Assembly: GCA_949987705.1 (NCBI GenBank) | Contig: OX465281.1 | Location: 5,992,001 to 6,056,000 of the forward strand | Length of the DNA: 64,000 bases | Direction: 5' to 3' | From: Thereva unica | Taxonomy: Eukaryota > Arthropoda > Insecta > Diptera > Therevidae | Shown: positions 22,044 through 31,654 of the stretch, in pieces | Layout of the letters: each line of letters starts with the position of its first letter | Position numbering within the stretch: position 1 is the first letter of the stretch | Made by a program: the position numbers and the translations under genes | The notes under the pieces: model-generated | Told to the model about the DNA's origin: nothing | Seen by the model: the letters and a program-made list of their open reading frames with translations, nothing else | Database searches by the model: none

Positions 22044-24080
22044 ATGAGGATTATACATATACCTTGGTGTTTGTCTCTTAGTTCTAATCTCTACCAGGAT
22101 TAGTAATTCCGAATTTACTACAGCAGATCTTGAAGGCTTCTTGTGTGATGTAAAAGGGGCCAAAGTTACGTCCTACTCTCTCCTTGATGTCAAAGATTGT
22201 GCAAATCCTACTAAAAAATCAGAGAAATCTCAACTCAGATTTCAAGTGATTCAATCTGCAGATCCTACCAGTCCACGTCTATCAATGCCAGATTACTGTC
22301 AAGAGGCATATCTTCTACTGTGGCATGCATAGCCATTCATCAGTTGTCAAGAATTTCTACCATGAATATAACGAAATGCTATCTCGCAGTGAGTGTATGG
22401 ATATGCATACACAGAAATGGTTCCGCAAGGGTACTACTATTAATAACCTACCTAAAAATGCTTCAAAGTCAACATCTATGATCTTGGCAGGATTTAGATC
22501 AGCAGGTGGTTCTTGTAGTGGAGGATCCTATACTGACCCTTTGGGTACATGACATGGTGTTACAGTAGACGCAACAGTAACTATCAATCTTCACGATTAT
22601 CAGACTGTAGCTAATGTTATTGACAACAATGTACACTTAAGAACTGGGATCTCCTGTCCTTATAGAGAAGGTTACTGTAATGATGCGTATGCAGGTACCA
22701 CTATCTGGACTGTTGGTGAGCACGGTGATTGTGGGATTCATGGGTTTGAAGTAATCTGGGAGGGCAGAGGTACAAAAGTAACATATTCTACTGATTTGCA
22801 GCCCAAGACAACAATATATACTGCTCGTACAGATAAACAACTATTCGCATTGACTCAAGAAAAGTCTGAATACTTGTGTGGAGGGTCTGTTATTGCTTAC
22901 CAAACTGATTTACCAAAGATATACATTGTTGAATACGACACAGATAGGTCATTCATCTTTCGCAAGGCCAATATAGTCCCACAAAACATGAATCTATTCA
23001 CATGCATAAGTGAATGCCAAGGATGTTTACATAGAGCAACATATAAGGCACCAAATGGAAAACCTCTGGGAGAGTACAGTCATCAACAAATGTCTTGTGG
23101 AAAAACAGACTCTGCACAACCTACTGGGCTCTGCTATGATTGACGCTACAGACTTTGCATACAATTTCAAGAAAATGCCGAGATATGCCGCTAATGTCCT
23201 TGGCGAAATTGTCCATCTAATTCAGTGCGTCCCTGTTCCAGTTACTAAGAGAGATACTAATGGTGAATGTTCTAACGAATTCCCAGTCACCTATGACAAT
23301 AAGTCTTACTTCCTGACACCTCGTAACAGACTTCTAATCAAAGTAGGTACTCAAATAGAGTGTTTGTCGGTAATGCCTGCAGGGTATAATGATGGATGGG
23401 ATGGGAAGTGGTTTGTAGCATCTCCGCAACTCCATATGTTAAATTCCCCAAATGTACTGATCCCCGATAATTCAAACGTATGGGAATACCACGATCCAGA
23501 AAAACTTTCTCGGAATGGCTTGTATACGGAAAATGATCTTAAAAACTTTCAAGATCAAATGATGTTTACACTTGAACGTTCTCAAATAACCAACACGATC
23601 ATAAATGGCGCCATGAGAGACGATTTCAATAACCAAGGCTTGAACGTGAACAATTTGGTCACCCCAGAATACATAGAAAGCAAGGTATCAGGATTCTTCT
23701 CAAGTGTTTGGAACTACTTTACGAAGTTCGGTACAAATGTCGCAGCTCTAATGGGTATTTACTGGATGTACAAGATGATTGACAAACTTCTTGATGTAGG
23801 CTTCCATTGCATATCTTTGAGACAAGCTTTTGGATGGAGCTTCTATCTGTTAGCAGCTATAAGCACAGGGCTTACAAATCTATTTATGCACAATCATCAA
23901 CAAAGAGAAGCAGAGAGACAAAGAGAGAGAGATAATGATGAACGGTTGGAAGTGATCGTTCCTACTGCTCCTCTTTCATCAGAACCTGTAACTCAGGAGC
24001 CCACTCCTAGAGAAGAGCAAGACCAGCCACAAGCTCGCTTGTATCCTCTTATTCCATCAGGATATAACCCTACTGCATAA
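22044..24080 (+). pseudogene. chuvirus-type (mononegavirus-like) envelope glycoprotein, broken
   Basis: A class of glycoprotein found in chuviruses and known to be captured as env by some BEL/Pao elements. ATG 22044 is followed by a hydrophobic signal-peptide-like stretch, damaged by a frameshift near 22055-22080. Further breaks are a frameshift near 22325, an in-frame TGA at 22550-22552 and a frameshift near 23110-23140. The Cys-rich ectodomain spans about 22100-23700. From 23150 on the frame is intact, with two hydrophobic segments (about 23735-23810 and 23830-23890) and a long charged cytoplasmic tail containing PTAP (23961-23972). Would mediate receptor binding and fusion if intact; it is not intact. 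Assignment is by overall pattern; a rhabdovirus-like relative is the alternative. Confidence 0.6.
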
Positions 24081-24191
24081 TAGTGCATTACTTTTTAGTT
24101 ATTATAAATGCCATATGTACTAAATTTCTAGACTTTAGTTCAATCTCATTTTTACTTACTAACAATATCAACAAGGAGAAAGCTCTATTCG

Positions 24192-24411
24192 ATGAGGCCC
24201 ATCACCCATGCCTTGGGGCCCTGGAACCCCTTCGCTAGAGTTGCGGCCAAAACTCCCCGGACCGGGGAGTCAGATGAAGGGGACAGCAGCAGCACTGAAG
24301 AAGGCGACGACAACAACACTCCCCGTACAGGAGTGAGGGGAAGAAGTGAACACTCCTCGGGCCGAGGAGTCCGGTAGTTCCCCCACCCCGGACAATCTCG
24401 GACTGGATTGA
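24192..24411 (+). pseudogene. small 'GPWNP' family protein
   Basis: ATG 24192 opens a frame with HALGPWNPFARVAAK and Asp/Glu/Ser/Thr-rich runs containing repeated PRTG; it ends at TAG 24375-24377. The tail seen in a relative (PDNLDLD then stop, 29891) is present in another frame as PDNLGLD with stop at 24409-24411, so the 3' end has a frameshift. The gene begins 111 bp after the stop codon of the chuvirus-type glycoprotein, and an AATAAA lies at about 24451. Function unknown; the acidic, disordered composition suggests a protein-binding role. Confidence 0.5.
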
Positions 24412-24531
24412 CTCCGGGGTCGGTTTGTGTAATTCTCCCCCTTTTTTCAATAAAGTATTTTTTTGATTCCTATTCAAACTTTTTTTTTGTAGTTTAGTTG
24501 TTGTTGTTTTTATTTTTTTTTTGCTCTCTGC

Positions 24532-25461
24532 TGTGGGCGATACACATACACATTCACATATTGTGACAGCTCATGTTGGTCAATGGTAAGAGTCAAGAGA
24601 TTTAGTCTCCAACTAGATTGTGTTTAGTATTATCATTAATTTCGTTACAGGAGTGTTGTGGTTGATTTGAATAAATGAAGTTAGATTGAAAATAGTAAAC
24701 AGCCTTTATGTGATAACTTCCGAGCAGAGAAAAGGGCCTGTTACCTTATGAAAACACGATCACTTTTCATTCCCCCAGCAGAGAAGTCGTAGGTAAGTAA
24801 AATCGTCCCGGAACCTACTACCCCTTGGCATCGCTGCGGCTGATGTCAACATAGGAGATCCTGATATGGCTCGATATTGTCACTATCACTCCTTAAAAAA
24901 TTTAGGTATTCCCAAGGGCAGCATCCTTTCTCAAGGATAATCTTCTTGATTGACCTATAATGAAAAAGAACGAAGGTGATGGAAAGAGTTTTAGCGCCCT
25001 GACTCGCTTTTAGGAAGAGTGGCGCTTTTAGATAGGGCGTCCATGTAAACGGAAGTCACTAAGGATCCTGAAGCCACAACATCTACTTTGGAAGGTGCTA
25101 AATGTTTTTACGTTCAAGATTCTGCAACACAAGAGGAAAGGTTTCTAGCCACGGCCTTCAGTGAATTACGTGTTAAAATCTAGAAACGGAGGTACAACTT
25201 TCTTTTTCCTACATAGAAGCAAATTCAGCAGCAGCACGCATTGGCAAATGAATTATATCTTCATCGAAATGCAACATATACCTATGTAATTCTTTTGTAA
25301 CACCTTCACTTGATTTCCGGAGTAAAAGGTTCACCTCTCCATTTTTTAATAGAAGAGAGACAAGGAGGGATAGTTATCTAGGTCGGAAAAATGGAAAGAC
25401 GAAGGGCCATTCTAAAAGGCCATTCTATTCTCTGAGATCGAAAAGTTCAAGTTTCATTACA
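24532..25461 (+). mobile_element. LTR of family Y, copy 1
   Basis: From TGTGGGCGA to CATTACA; it aligns with 52122-53043 over its length with small indels. Nine bases after the end, a tRNA-Leu-type primer site begins at 25471, so this is a 5' LTR. No matching right LTR is seen. The LTR start is set by the left limit of similarity and the TG.../...CA rule; no target duplication could be tested. Confidence 0.65.
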
Positions 25462-25470
25462 ATTATATGG

Positions 25471-25490
25471 TGGCAGCGGTGGGATACGAA
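25471..25490 (+). promoter_or_regulatory. primer-binding site, tRNA-Leu type, element Y
   Basis: TGGCAGCGGTGGGATACGAA is the complement of a 3' end of the form TTCGnATCCCACCGCTGCCA, as in some animal tRNA-Leu species. The same site occurs at 53053, and a shorter match at 42859 in element Z. Confidence 0.65.
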
Positions 25491-26388
25491 AAGTTTAGAA
25501 GAATTCGAAATAAAAGATTACAATCATAAGGGAAAGATCAGCGTTCTGTGAATTTTTGGCCCATAACTGTCGGCGTTGTTATTTCAAATTCGTAAATTAA
25601 AGTTAAAGAGTTTGTAAAGATGTCGAAATCACAGCAATTATAAACTGCGATCAGAAGTAGCCTTGCATCCGACCAACAACGTCGATCGGTGAATGACACC
25701 ATTAAATCACTACAGTGAAGAAAAATTTATAGATAATATTAATAAAGACTAGGAAAGTAAAAAAAATGACTGGTTTAAAGGCAACAACAAAGCAACAACC
25801 TGAATTTACTTCCAGTACTAGCGGCTGCAGCTGCACCAGTGGAGTGAGATTTGAATGCTGATATAAAGAGGACGATATAATTTTTTTTTTTAAATTTTTA
25901 TAAAGAAAAAATAGTTTGAGGGAACTGAAGAAATTTCATTAGAAGATCCACCCAAAAGGACGAAAAAAGTTTTGTGTGTGGAAGACGAGCAAAAAAAAAT
26001 TTTTTGGATTTTGGCTGGAACTGGAAGATTTGGTTTGGAAAAAAGGCTGGCTGCAGAAAAAGACATTTAAAGTTTTTCAAACATACGCTTGAAGAGATCC
26101 TGGTAACAGAACGAGAAGTTTGATTTGAAAAATAAAGTTGGTGCAATTATTGGCAATTTCTGGATGATACTACGATATTGGGAAGAAGTGGTCGGGATGA
26201 CCTGAACGAACATATCAATTGGAATTGAATCTAACTGCCTGTTGGATGGTGATAAGGTTCGGTAATTTACGAACGAATCATAAGGTAATCTACATACCTA
26301 GTTGTTAATTTATGTGATTAAGTGAGATGGAATGCGGATAGAGCAAGAGCATATAAGCGGGTCCTATTACCAGGGGGATATATACATA
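25491..26388. other. Y leader remnant and unassigned sequence
   Basis: The first ~60 bp align with the Y leader at 53073-53135. Short frames follow, including a 32-codon ORF at 25766-25864 (start MTGLKATTK) that shares about 40 bp with 5157-5203. No recognised domain. The right edge is the target of the Tc1 element. Confidence 0.35.
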
Positions 26389-28072
26389 CTGTGAGCAACG
26401 AAAGTGAGTTTACACCCAAAAAAGTTCACTTTGAACAAGGATATTTCTGTAATGGGTGGGCGGAAATTGATGAATGGCAACTCCCATGATTCCCTGATTT
26501 GTTTTTAACATATTAATAAAAAAATATTGGTAAAAAAGTTTGTTTTTTAACGTCTTTTATTAAAGGAAACTAAAAAACATCCAAAATTACGCAACAAAAG
26601 TGAGTTTACACATCATCTTTTTTTGTAAATAAACAAGAAAAATAACGGAACTTTTCTCCGGCTACTGAGAAGAGCTACGCATTTGTTTATTGTAAACCTT
26701 TTTGGAGCAGTTTGCATTCAATTCTTTTACGGGATAGTTCGATATTTACATTTGGTTAAAATTATTCAAAATGAGAACCGAGACGTGTTTAGAAACAAGA
26801 AAAATCATTTTAAATTTGTACCTTGAAGGAAAATCTTATCGCGAAATTGGCGCTACAGTTCGTAGAAGTCATATGACAGTTAAAAAAATTATCAACAAGT
26901 ACCAAAATGAAGGAACTCTTGAAAATTTAAAGCGCACCGGTCGGCCAAAAAAGTTGCTACCACATGATATTCGACAAATACTGCGGGAAGTAAGGGCAAA
27001 TCCTTGTGCAAGTGCAGTGAAAATCGCGGAAAAAATTTCAAACGAGACAAGTGACCCCAATAGAAAGGTTTCTGGTCAAACGGTGCGCAGGACATTACAT
27101 GAGAACGGGTTTTATGGCCGAATTCCACGTAAGAAACCACTTGTCTCAGTGAAGAATAAGAAAAAGCGCTTAGAATTCGCAAAACAGTTTATAAATCGGG
27201 ATGTGTCCTACTGGGAAAATGTGCTTTTCACGGATGAGAGCAAATTCGAAATTTTTGGTAAAAAAAAACAACCAAAAATATGGCGAACAATAAATACTGA
27301 ATTTGCTGAACAAAATGTTTGCAAAACCGTGAAGCACGGTGGTGGTTCCGTCATGGTGTGGGGGTGTATGGCTGCATCGGGTGTTGGAAATCTTGTCTTC
27401 ATCGACACCACAATGAACAAGGAGGGCTACCTCAAGATTTTGAAGGACAATTTACCTCAAAGCGTCGAGAAACTGGGATTGCGTTCACCGTGGACGTTTC
27501 AACAAGACAACGATCCCAAGCATACTTCGAAATTGGTGAAGGAGTGGTTGTTGTACCGCACGCCAAAGCAGTTGCCTCATCCCCCCCAATCCCCCGACCT
27601 CAACCCCATCGAACATTTGTGGGAACATTTAGACCGCGAGATCCGTAAACGCGACATTTCATCTAAGGAGCAGCTTAAAAGAGCACTGGTTGAGGAATGG
27701 AACAATATAAGCAGTGACGTCACAAGAAGGTTGGTCGAATCGATGCCTAGACGGCTTAATGCAGTAAAAAAGGCGAAAGGTGCACAAACTAAATACTAAT
27801 CTCCTCATTATCATATTATTTTTCTTGTTTATTTACAAAAAAAGATGAAGTGTAAACTCACTTTTGTTGCGTAATTTTGGATGTTTTTTAGTTTCCTTTA
27901 ATAAAAGACGTTAAAAAACAAACTTTTTTACCAATATTTTTTTATTAATATGTTAAAAACAAATCAGGGAATCATGGGAGTTGCCATTCATCAATTTCCG
28001 CCCACCCATTACAGAAATATCCTTGTTCAAAGTGAACTTTTTTGGGTGTAAACTCACTTTCGTTGCTCACAG
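26389..28072 (+). mobile_element. complete Tc1-family element B with ~0.25-kb inverted repeats
   Basis: TA at 26387-26388 and 28073-28074 flanks inverted repeats beginning CTGTGAGCAACGAAAGTGAG. The arms (about 26389-26645 and 27816-28072) differ at only a few positions. Each arm has an outer site (AACGAAAGTGAGTTTACAC) and an inner near-copy (AACAAAAGTGAGTTTACAC) about 200 bp in, the IR/DR organisation of Minos/Sleeping Beauty-like Tc1 elements. With an intact transposase, this looks like a young, possibly autonomous copy. Confidence 0.95.
26771..27799 (+). CDS. Tc1-family transposase (DD34E), 342 aa, intact
   Basis: ATG 26771 to TAA 27797-27799 with no interruption. The N-terminal paired HTH region (about residues 8-110) includes GKSYREIGATVRRSHMTVKK and a GRPKK hook between subdomains. 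A basic nuclear-localisation-like stretch (KNKKKR) follows. The catalytic core has VLFTDESKFEIFG, QQDNDPKHTSK and SPDLNPIEHLW, with 34 residues between the second Asp and the Glu. The glycine-rich KHGGGSVMVWGC box is present. The length is normal. It is not close to element A's transposase outside the motifs, so the two are separate lineages. Confidence 0.96.
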   Translation: MRTETCLETRKIILNLYLEGKSYREIGATVRRSHMTVKKIINKYQNEGTLENLKRTGRPKKLLPHDIRQILREVRANPCASAVKIAEKISNETSDPNRKVSGQTVRRTLHENGFYGRIPRKKPLVSVKNKKKRLEFAKQFINRDVSYWENVLFTDESKFEIFGKKKQPKIWRTINTEFAEQNVCKTVKHGGGSVMVWGCMAASGVGNLVFIDTTMNKEGYLKILKDNLPQSVEKLGLRSPWTFQQDNDPKHTSKLVKEWLLYRTPKQLPHPPQSPDLNPIEHLWEHLDREIRKRDISSKEQLKRALVEEWNNISSDVTRRLVESMPRRLNAVKKAKGAQTKY

Positions 28073-28074
28073 TA

Positions 28075-28327
28075 TGTAGGTATATAGATGGAGGTGGACC
28101 GGATTACTATATTTGGAAAACGAAATAATTTTTATTGGAAAACAAAAAAAAAAGAAAAATTTTGTGTTTCTTTTTGAAATTAATTTTATAAATGTTCCTT
28201 ACATTTTTTTTAATAATTCATAACTTTCAACACAGTGGTTAATTTTTTTATTTTGTTATCGTTGTTTTTGTGTGACATAAGTCATTGGTTGATGTTTTAT
28301 GGTTATTTGACTGGACTCCCCGTGCAG
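28075..28327. other. flank of Tc1 B and possible intron
   Basis: About 250 bp, T-rich towards the right, ending in CCCCGTGCAG at 28318-28327. This could be the 3' end of an intron preceding the GPWDP-coding exon. Confidence 0.3.
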
Positions 28328-28495
28328 GAGGATCTGGCTTTCGGGAGGCCCGTGGGGGACGGTCACGGGTCTTCTTCTTCTTGTTCCGGGCCCCGCGCTC
28401 CCCGAACCATGGGTCCCTGGGACCCCGTGGCTGACTCTGCTAGGAGGAGGGCGGCGAATACTCCCTTGTACCCTCCTGACTTGTATGGGCTGTGA
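28328..28495 (+). CDS. terminal exon of a 'GPWDP' family small protein
   Basis: The frame is open through a possible acceptor (GTGCAG ending 28327). It encodes an acidic start, Gly/Ser-rich linker, then APRTMGPWDPVADSARRR and a short tail to TGA 28493-28495. The APRTxGPWxPxAD core matches the proteins at 29598-29891 and, more loosely, 24192 and 37364. GC content is clearly higher than in the flanks. The upstream exon is not identified. Function unknown. Confidence 0.4.
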   Translation, partial: EDLAFGRPVGDGHGSSSSCSGPRAPRTMGPWDPVADSARRRAANTPLYPPDLYGL

Positions 28496-29340
28496 AAAGC
28501 CTATTAGAATGCTCAGTGGATGGCTACAACGTGTAATTCCAGAAAAACAAATTCTTACACTTCACTTTAAATATTTTTATTTGTTAAAAATAAACTCGAC
28601 AATTCATATACAAACTTCCACCTTAATACTAAAATTTCTCTTAAAAAAAATACACTTCAAATTTTAATTTATTTACAATTTGATATGAACTTAGTTCCGA
28701 TGAATAGTTTTCAATCCAATCTCAACTCCTTGTTCCAATTCTGCGTGTGATCTATGGCTGCCACTTGCTTGTTTAACTAAAATTCAAATAACTTTAAAGT
28801 TTTATTAGGGATCGGGAATGTAAAACAAGATATCCCGAGTCAAAAACCTTCGAGATGTCTAGGATATGTAGAAAGGCGTCAAAGACCGACCTTTTGGATA
28901 GGATAGGGAATATAAATATTGTTAGATAAATCCTGAGTCATAAAACCTACAGGATTTTCGAAAGGCGTCATAAACCGACCTTTTTTTGAATGGAGATCAC
29001 TAGCCTCAGCTTGGGTCTTCTAGCTCATAGCACGTAGAAGATCAGATTGTGATCTGAGTTTGTGCCCAAAGTGCTCCGATATTTATTTGCAATTTCACAA
29101 TAGATCAGTCGAACTTGGTGGGGAGTTTCGAATTCCCACTCTCCATTGTGAATGAAGTTTATTTGTGTGTATGAGTGTCTTTGACATCGGCTGTCAGAGA
29201 ATGTCAGCTGGGTTATAGGTAAGTCAATATTTATTTTATGTTTTTTGTAATTAATTTATCTTGTATTTTACATATTTTTAGATACCTAGGAAATTGGGGG
29301 CAGTGTTCGGAGCCACTTTGAAGTTTTGTAATAAATTAAT
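28496..29340. other. non-coding stretch with an imperfect ~87-bp tandem duplication
   Basis: Two related units at about 28806-28900 and 28901-28987 each contain GGGAATnTAAA, ATCCnGAGTCAnAAACCT and GAAAGGCGTCAnAnACCGACCTTTT. No gene is seen elsewhere in the interval. Confidence 0.45.
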
Positions 29341-29891
29341 TTATTATGTATTTTCAGATGCCTGAAGGGATTGCTGGAACAAAATCTTGGTGTTATCAGG
29401 TTTGTATTTTTTTTTATAAGAATGATTCTTTGTGATAATTTTTGTTCAATTTGTAGGAATGGGCGTTTGATTTTGGAGCTGTGATAGCCGTTTGATATTT
29501 TGGAATTGGATTCTGAGAGAAGTATTTTTGAAATTAAAATGGTTTATAATTTTAATTATGTTTTCCTCTTTTCAGGTTTGGCTGAGACCGAACAGACTTG
29601 TCGGATGACGACTCTGGCGATTTCGATGACTGGACTGGTGGTTCTGTTCGAGAAGAGAGCGCTCCCCGCACCGTGGGGCCCTGGAACCCTATTGCTGACG
29701 CCCTTGCTTCGATGAGGGCTCTGGAGATCGACTCGTCCAGGACCGGGGAGGCCAGTAGCATCTCTATAGACGAGAACCCTCCCCGGACCGTGGAGGGCAG
29801 CGGGGGCAACACCACTGTTGAGGACCCGGAGGAATATTTAACCGGCCAGTCCCACAACTCCTCCACCCCGGACAATCTTGATTTGGATTAA
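29341..29891 (+). CDS. spliced 'GPWNP' family small protein (terminal exon 29598-29891)
   Basis: The last exon encodes an acidic N-terminal part (DDDSGDFDDWTGG), SAPRTVGPWNPIADALASMRALE, two acidic segments with PRT, and a C terminus PDNLDLD before TAA 29889-29891. There is no ATG in this frame; a stop lies at 29583-29585, so translation must start in an upstream exon. Candidate upstream exons have ATG at 29358 with acceptor TTTTCAG just before it and a donor-like GTTTGT at 29400, and acceptors near 29457 and 29575. An AATAAA follows at about 29930. The gene converges on the minus-strand env fragment at 30401. Confidence 0.45.
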
Positions 29892-30400
29892 GTCCGGGGA
29901 TGGACAGAATACCAAAAATGTATGGTACTAATAAAAATTTTTTTTTTTTGGAAATTTTTTTTTTATTTTGTAGTTTGTTTTTTTTGTGTTATTTTTCAGC
30001 TTGACTAGAGGCGCCTGGGGGTTCTTGCTTTCAGGGCTTTTGTTTTCAGGGTTTCCCTCCCGACGCTTAGAGGGGGAGATTTTTTTTTTTTTTGGTAAGT
30101 ATTGTGGTACCGACGCTGGGCGCGCGGTAAAGGGTTTGTGGGGTGTTTTAGGTGGTGCGGGCCCCATCCACTATCCCGTATGTTGATCGTCATGTGCGTG
30201 AGGTAGTGGGCCTGATCGTGGTTGGCGTTTGAAGTGAGAATGGGGCGGCGACTTGTAAAACGGAATCGGAATTAGCAAGAAATGGGTTTTACCTAGAGCA
30301 GTTGAGATTATTTTTTTTTGTGTATTAAGGTGGATTAGTAGAGTGAGGTGTAGAAATGTATTATATGGCGACATGGTGTTTGGCGGTATGGCGGCCCGAT
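29892..30400. repeat. shared 3'-flank module, copy B
   Basis: GTCCGGGGATGGA, AATAAA, GTAGTTTGTTTTTTTT, then CTTGACTAGnGGCGCCTnGGGGGTTCTT and GGTAAGTATTGTGGTACCG, aligning with 49660-50314, 1-790 and 40183-40660. An embedded GGTAAGT/GGTGAGT after a T-rich tract resembles a small exon with a donor site on the plus strand, so this strand may be transcribed beyond the polyA signal. Confidence 0.7.
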
Positions 30401-30785
30401 TTACCCTATGGTTACTGGGGTCCCAGGCCCTGGTTGTACTAATTGGATGCTGGTGACCCTGGGTAATGTGTGTGAGCGCCCGAGCGGCCTGGGTTCTGAG
30501 AGTTCTGCCGTGGCTGCGTTATGTGTTGGTTCCGGTTGCATTGGGACCCCGACTGGAGCCATTTGGTCCTCGGAGGTGGTTCTCTCATCCGGAGGACTTG
30601 CATTTCCGGACCTTCTAGGACATGCAGAACGGGCTATAGCCGCTAGTAACGGTATGCTTTTGTAACATGTATACCCTATGAGAACGATTATTAGGATGCC
30701 GCTGAGTGAGATGGCGGCCGTTGAATGGGCGTGAGTTCGTTCCCATGTTAAGTGGTTCAACTGCGAGTAGATATCCTTCAGGCTA
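30401..30785 (-). pseudogene. BEL/Pao-type env C-terminal fragment, copy B
   Basis: Minus-strand frame with a polar juxtamembrane region, a ~24-residue hydrophobic segment (AAISLSGILIIVLIGY core), and a ~75-residue Pro/Ser/Thr-rich cytoplasmic tail ending at the same stop as copy A. It is the C-terminal third of the env seen at 50315-50854; upstream ectodomain sequence is missing beyond about 30780. Non-functional remnant. Confidence 0.65.
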
Positions 30786-31391
30786 AACTATTGTAGTGCG
30801 ATAATTGCGAATTGAAGAATCAAATAAAACAAACAACAAAAAACTCGCACCAACAAAAAACAAAAAAAAAACATTTAAACTCGAATGCGAACTTGACCCC
30901 GCGCAAGTCAAGCACAAGTCATTCACACCTGGAGTGAAAGAATGATGTAAGTAAATTGACTCCAGAAAGTTAAAATTGGGTCAACAACAAGAAAAGCGCA
31001 AATAAACGAATGACCCAAATGAACAGATTACAACAAGGGAAAATGAAGACATATTTTAAGAGAATAAAACAGATAATCTGATTGGTTGTCGTAAGGAATT
31101 AGACTGATTAAAATAAGTATAAAAGTAGAACTTAAGTAGTCAGTAGCAAGTCAGTAGCAAGCAGTCAGTAGTCAATAGTCAGTAGTCAGCATCAAGCAGT
31201 AATAATCATAAGACGTAATAAGAAGTGAAAGTCATTGCAAGTGTAACTTGATTTTGTTTGAATGCAGTAGGGCATTTGAATGGGCATTAGCTCAATAGCC
31301 CGTGGTGCGCAAACAAATCAAAGGAGATGAAGTAATTGAAAGGAATAAAAGCTTAAAAGGAAATTCACGTCTTTTTATCAAGAACCCTAGA
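30786..31391 (+). promoter_or_regulatory. promoter-like region upstream of the 860-codon gene
   Basis: AGTATAAAAG at about 31117-31126 is a TATA box. It is followed by an array of AGTCAGTAG motifs (about 31139-31200), as in W but with a different sequence. A pyrimidine-poor leader follows. TTTTTATCAAGAACCCTAG near 31372-31390 could be an acceptor before the frame that starts at 31391. This could be an LTR of another element, but no ends were found. Confidence 0.45.
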
Positions 31392-31654
31392 CATCGAGGG
31401 AGAAACAATACACATCGCAGTCCTACGAGAATCTGCTGGAAAAGATTTGTGATCCCTTAAATTTGCCAGTAGTGCCCGGGTTTGATAAATTGGACCAAAT
31501 AATCAATGACCTCCTGCCTACTGAAGTGGAGCCCTTGCCATCGCCGAAAGCAGAGCAATCGCCGCAGCCAGCTGTAAAAGTGCTAAAAAGACGCAAAAAT
31601 AAAGTTCCCATAAGGGCAGTGTGCCATGAATCGAGTGAGGCTGATGCTAGCTGA
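31391..31654 (+). CDS. short upstream frame preceding the 860-codon gene
   Basis: Open from after a TAG (31388-31390) to TAG 31652-31654, about 87 codons; the only ATG-like start is at 31463. It contains LLEKICDPLNLPVVPGFDKLDQIINDLLP, then a Pro-rich stretch and a basic patch KRRKNK. It overlaps the next gene by 29 bp in another frame. A single frameshift, programmed or mutational, would join it to the 860-codon frame as an N-terminal extension. Not recognised. Confidence 0.4.
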   Translation, partial: TSREKQYTSQSYENLLEKICDPLNLPVVPGFDKLDQIINDLLPTEVEPLPSPKAEQSPQPAVKVLKRRKNKVPIRAVCHESSEADAS

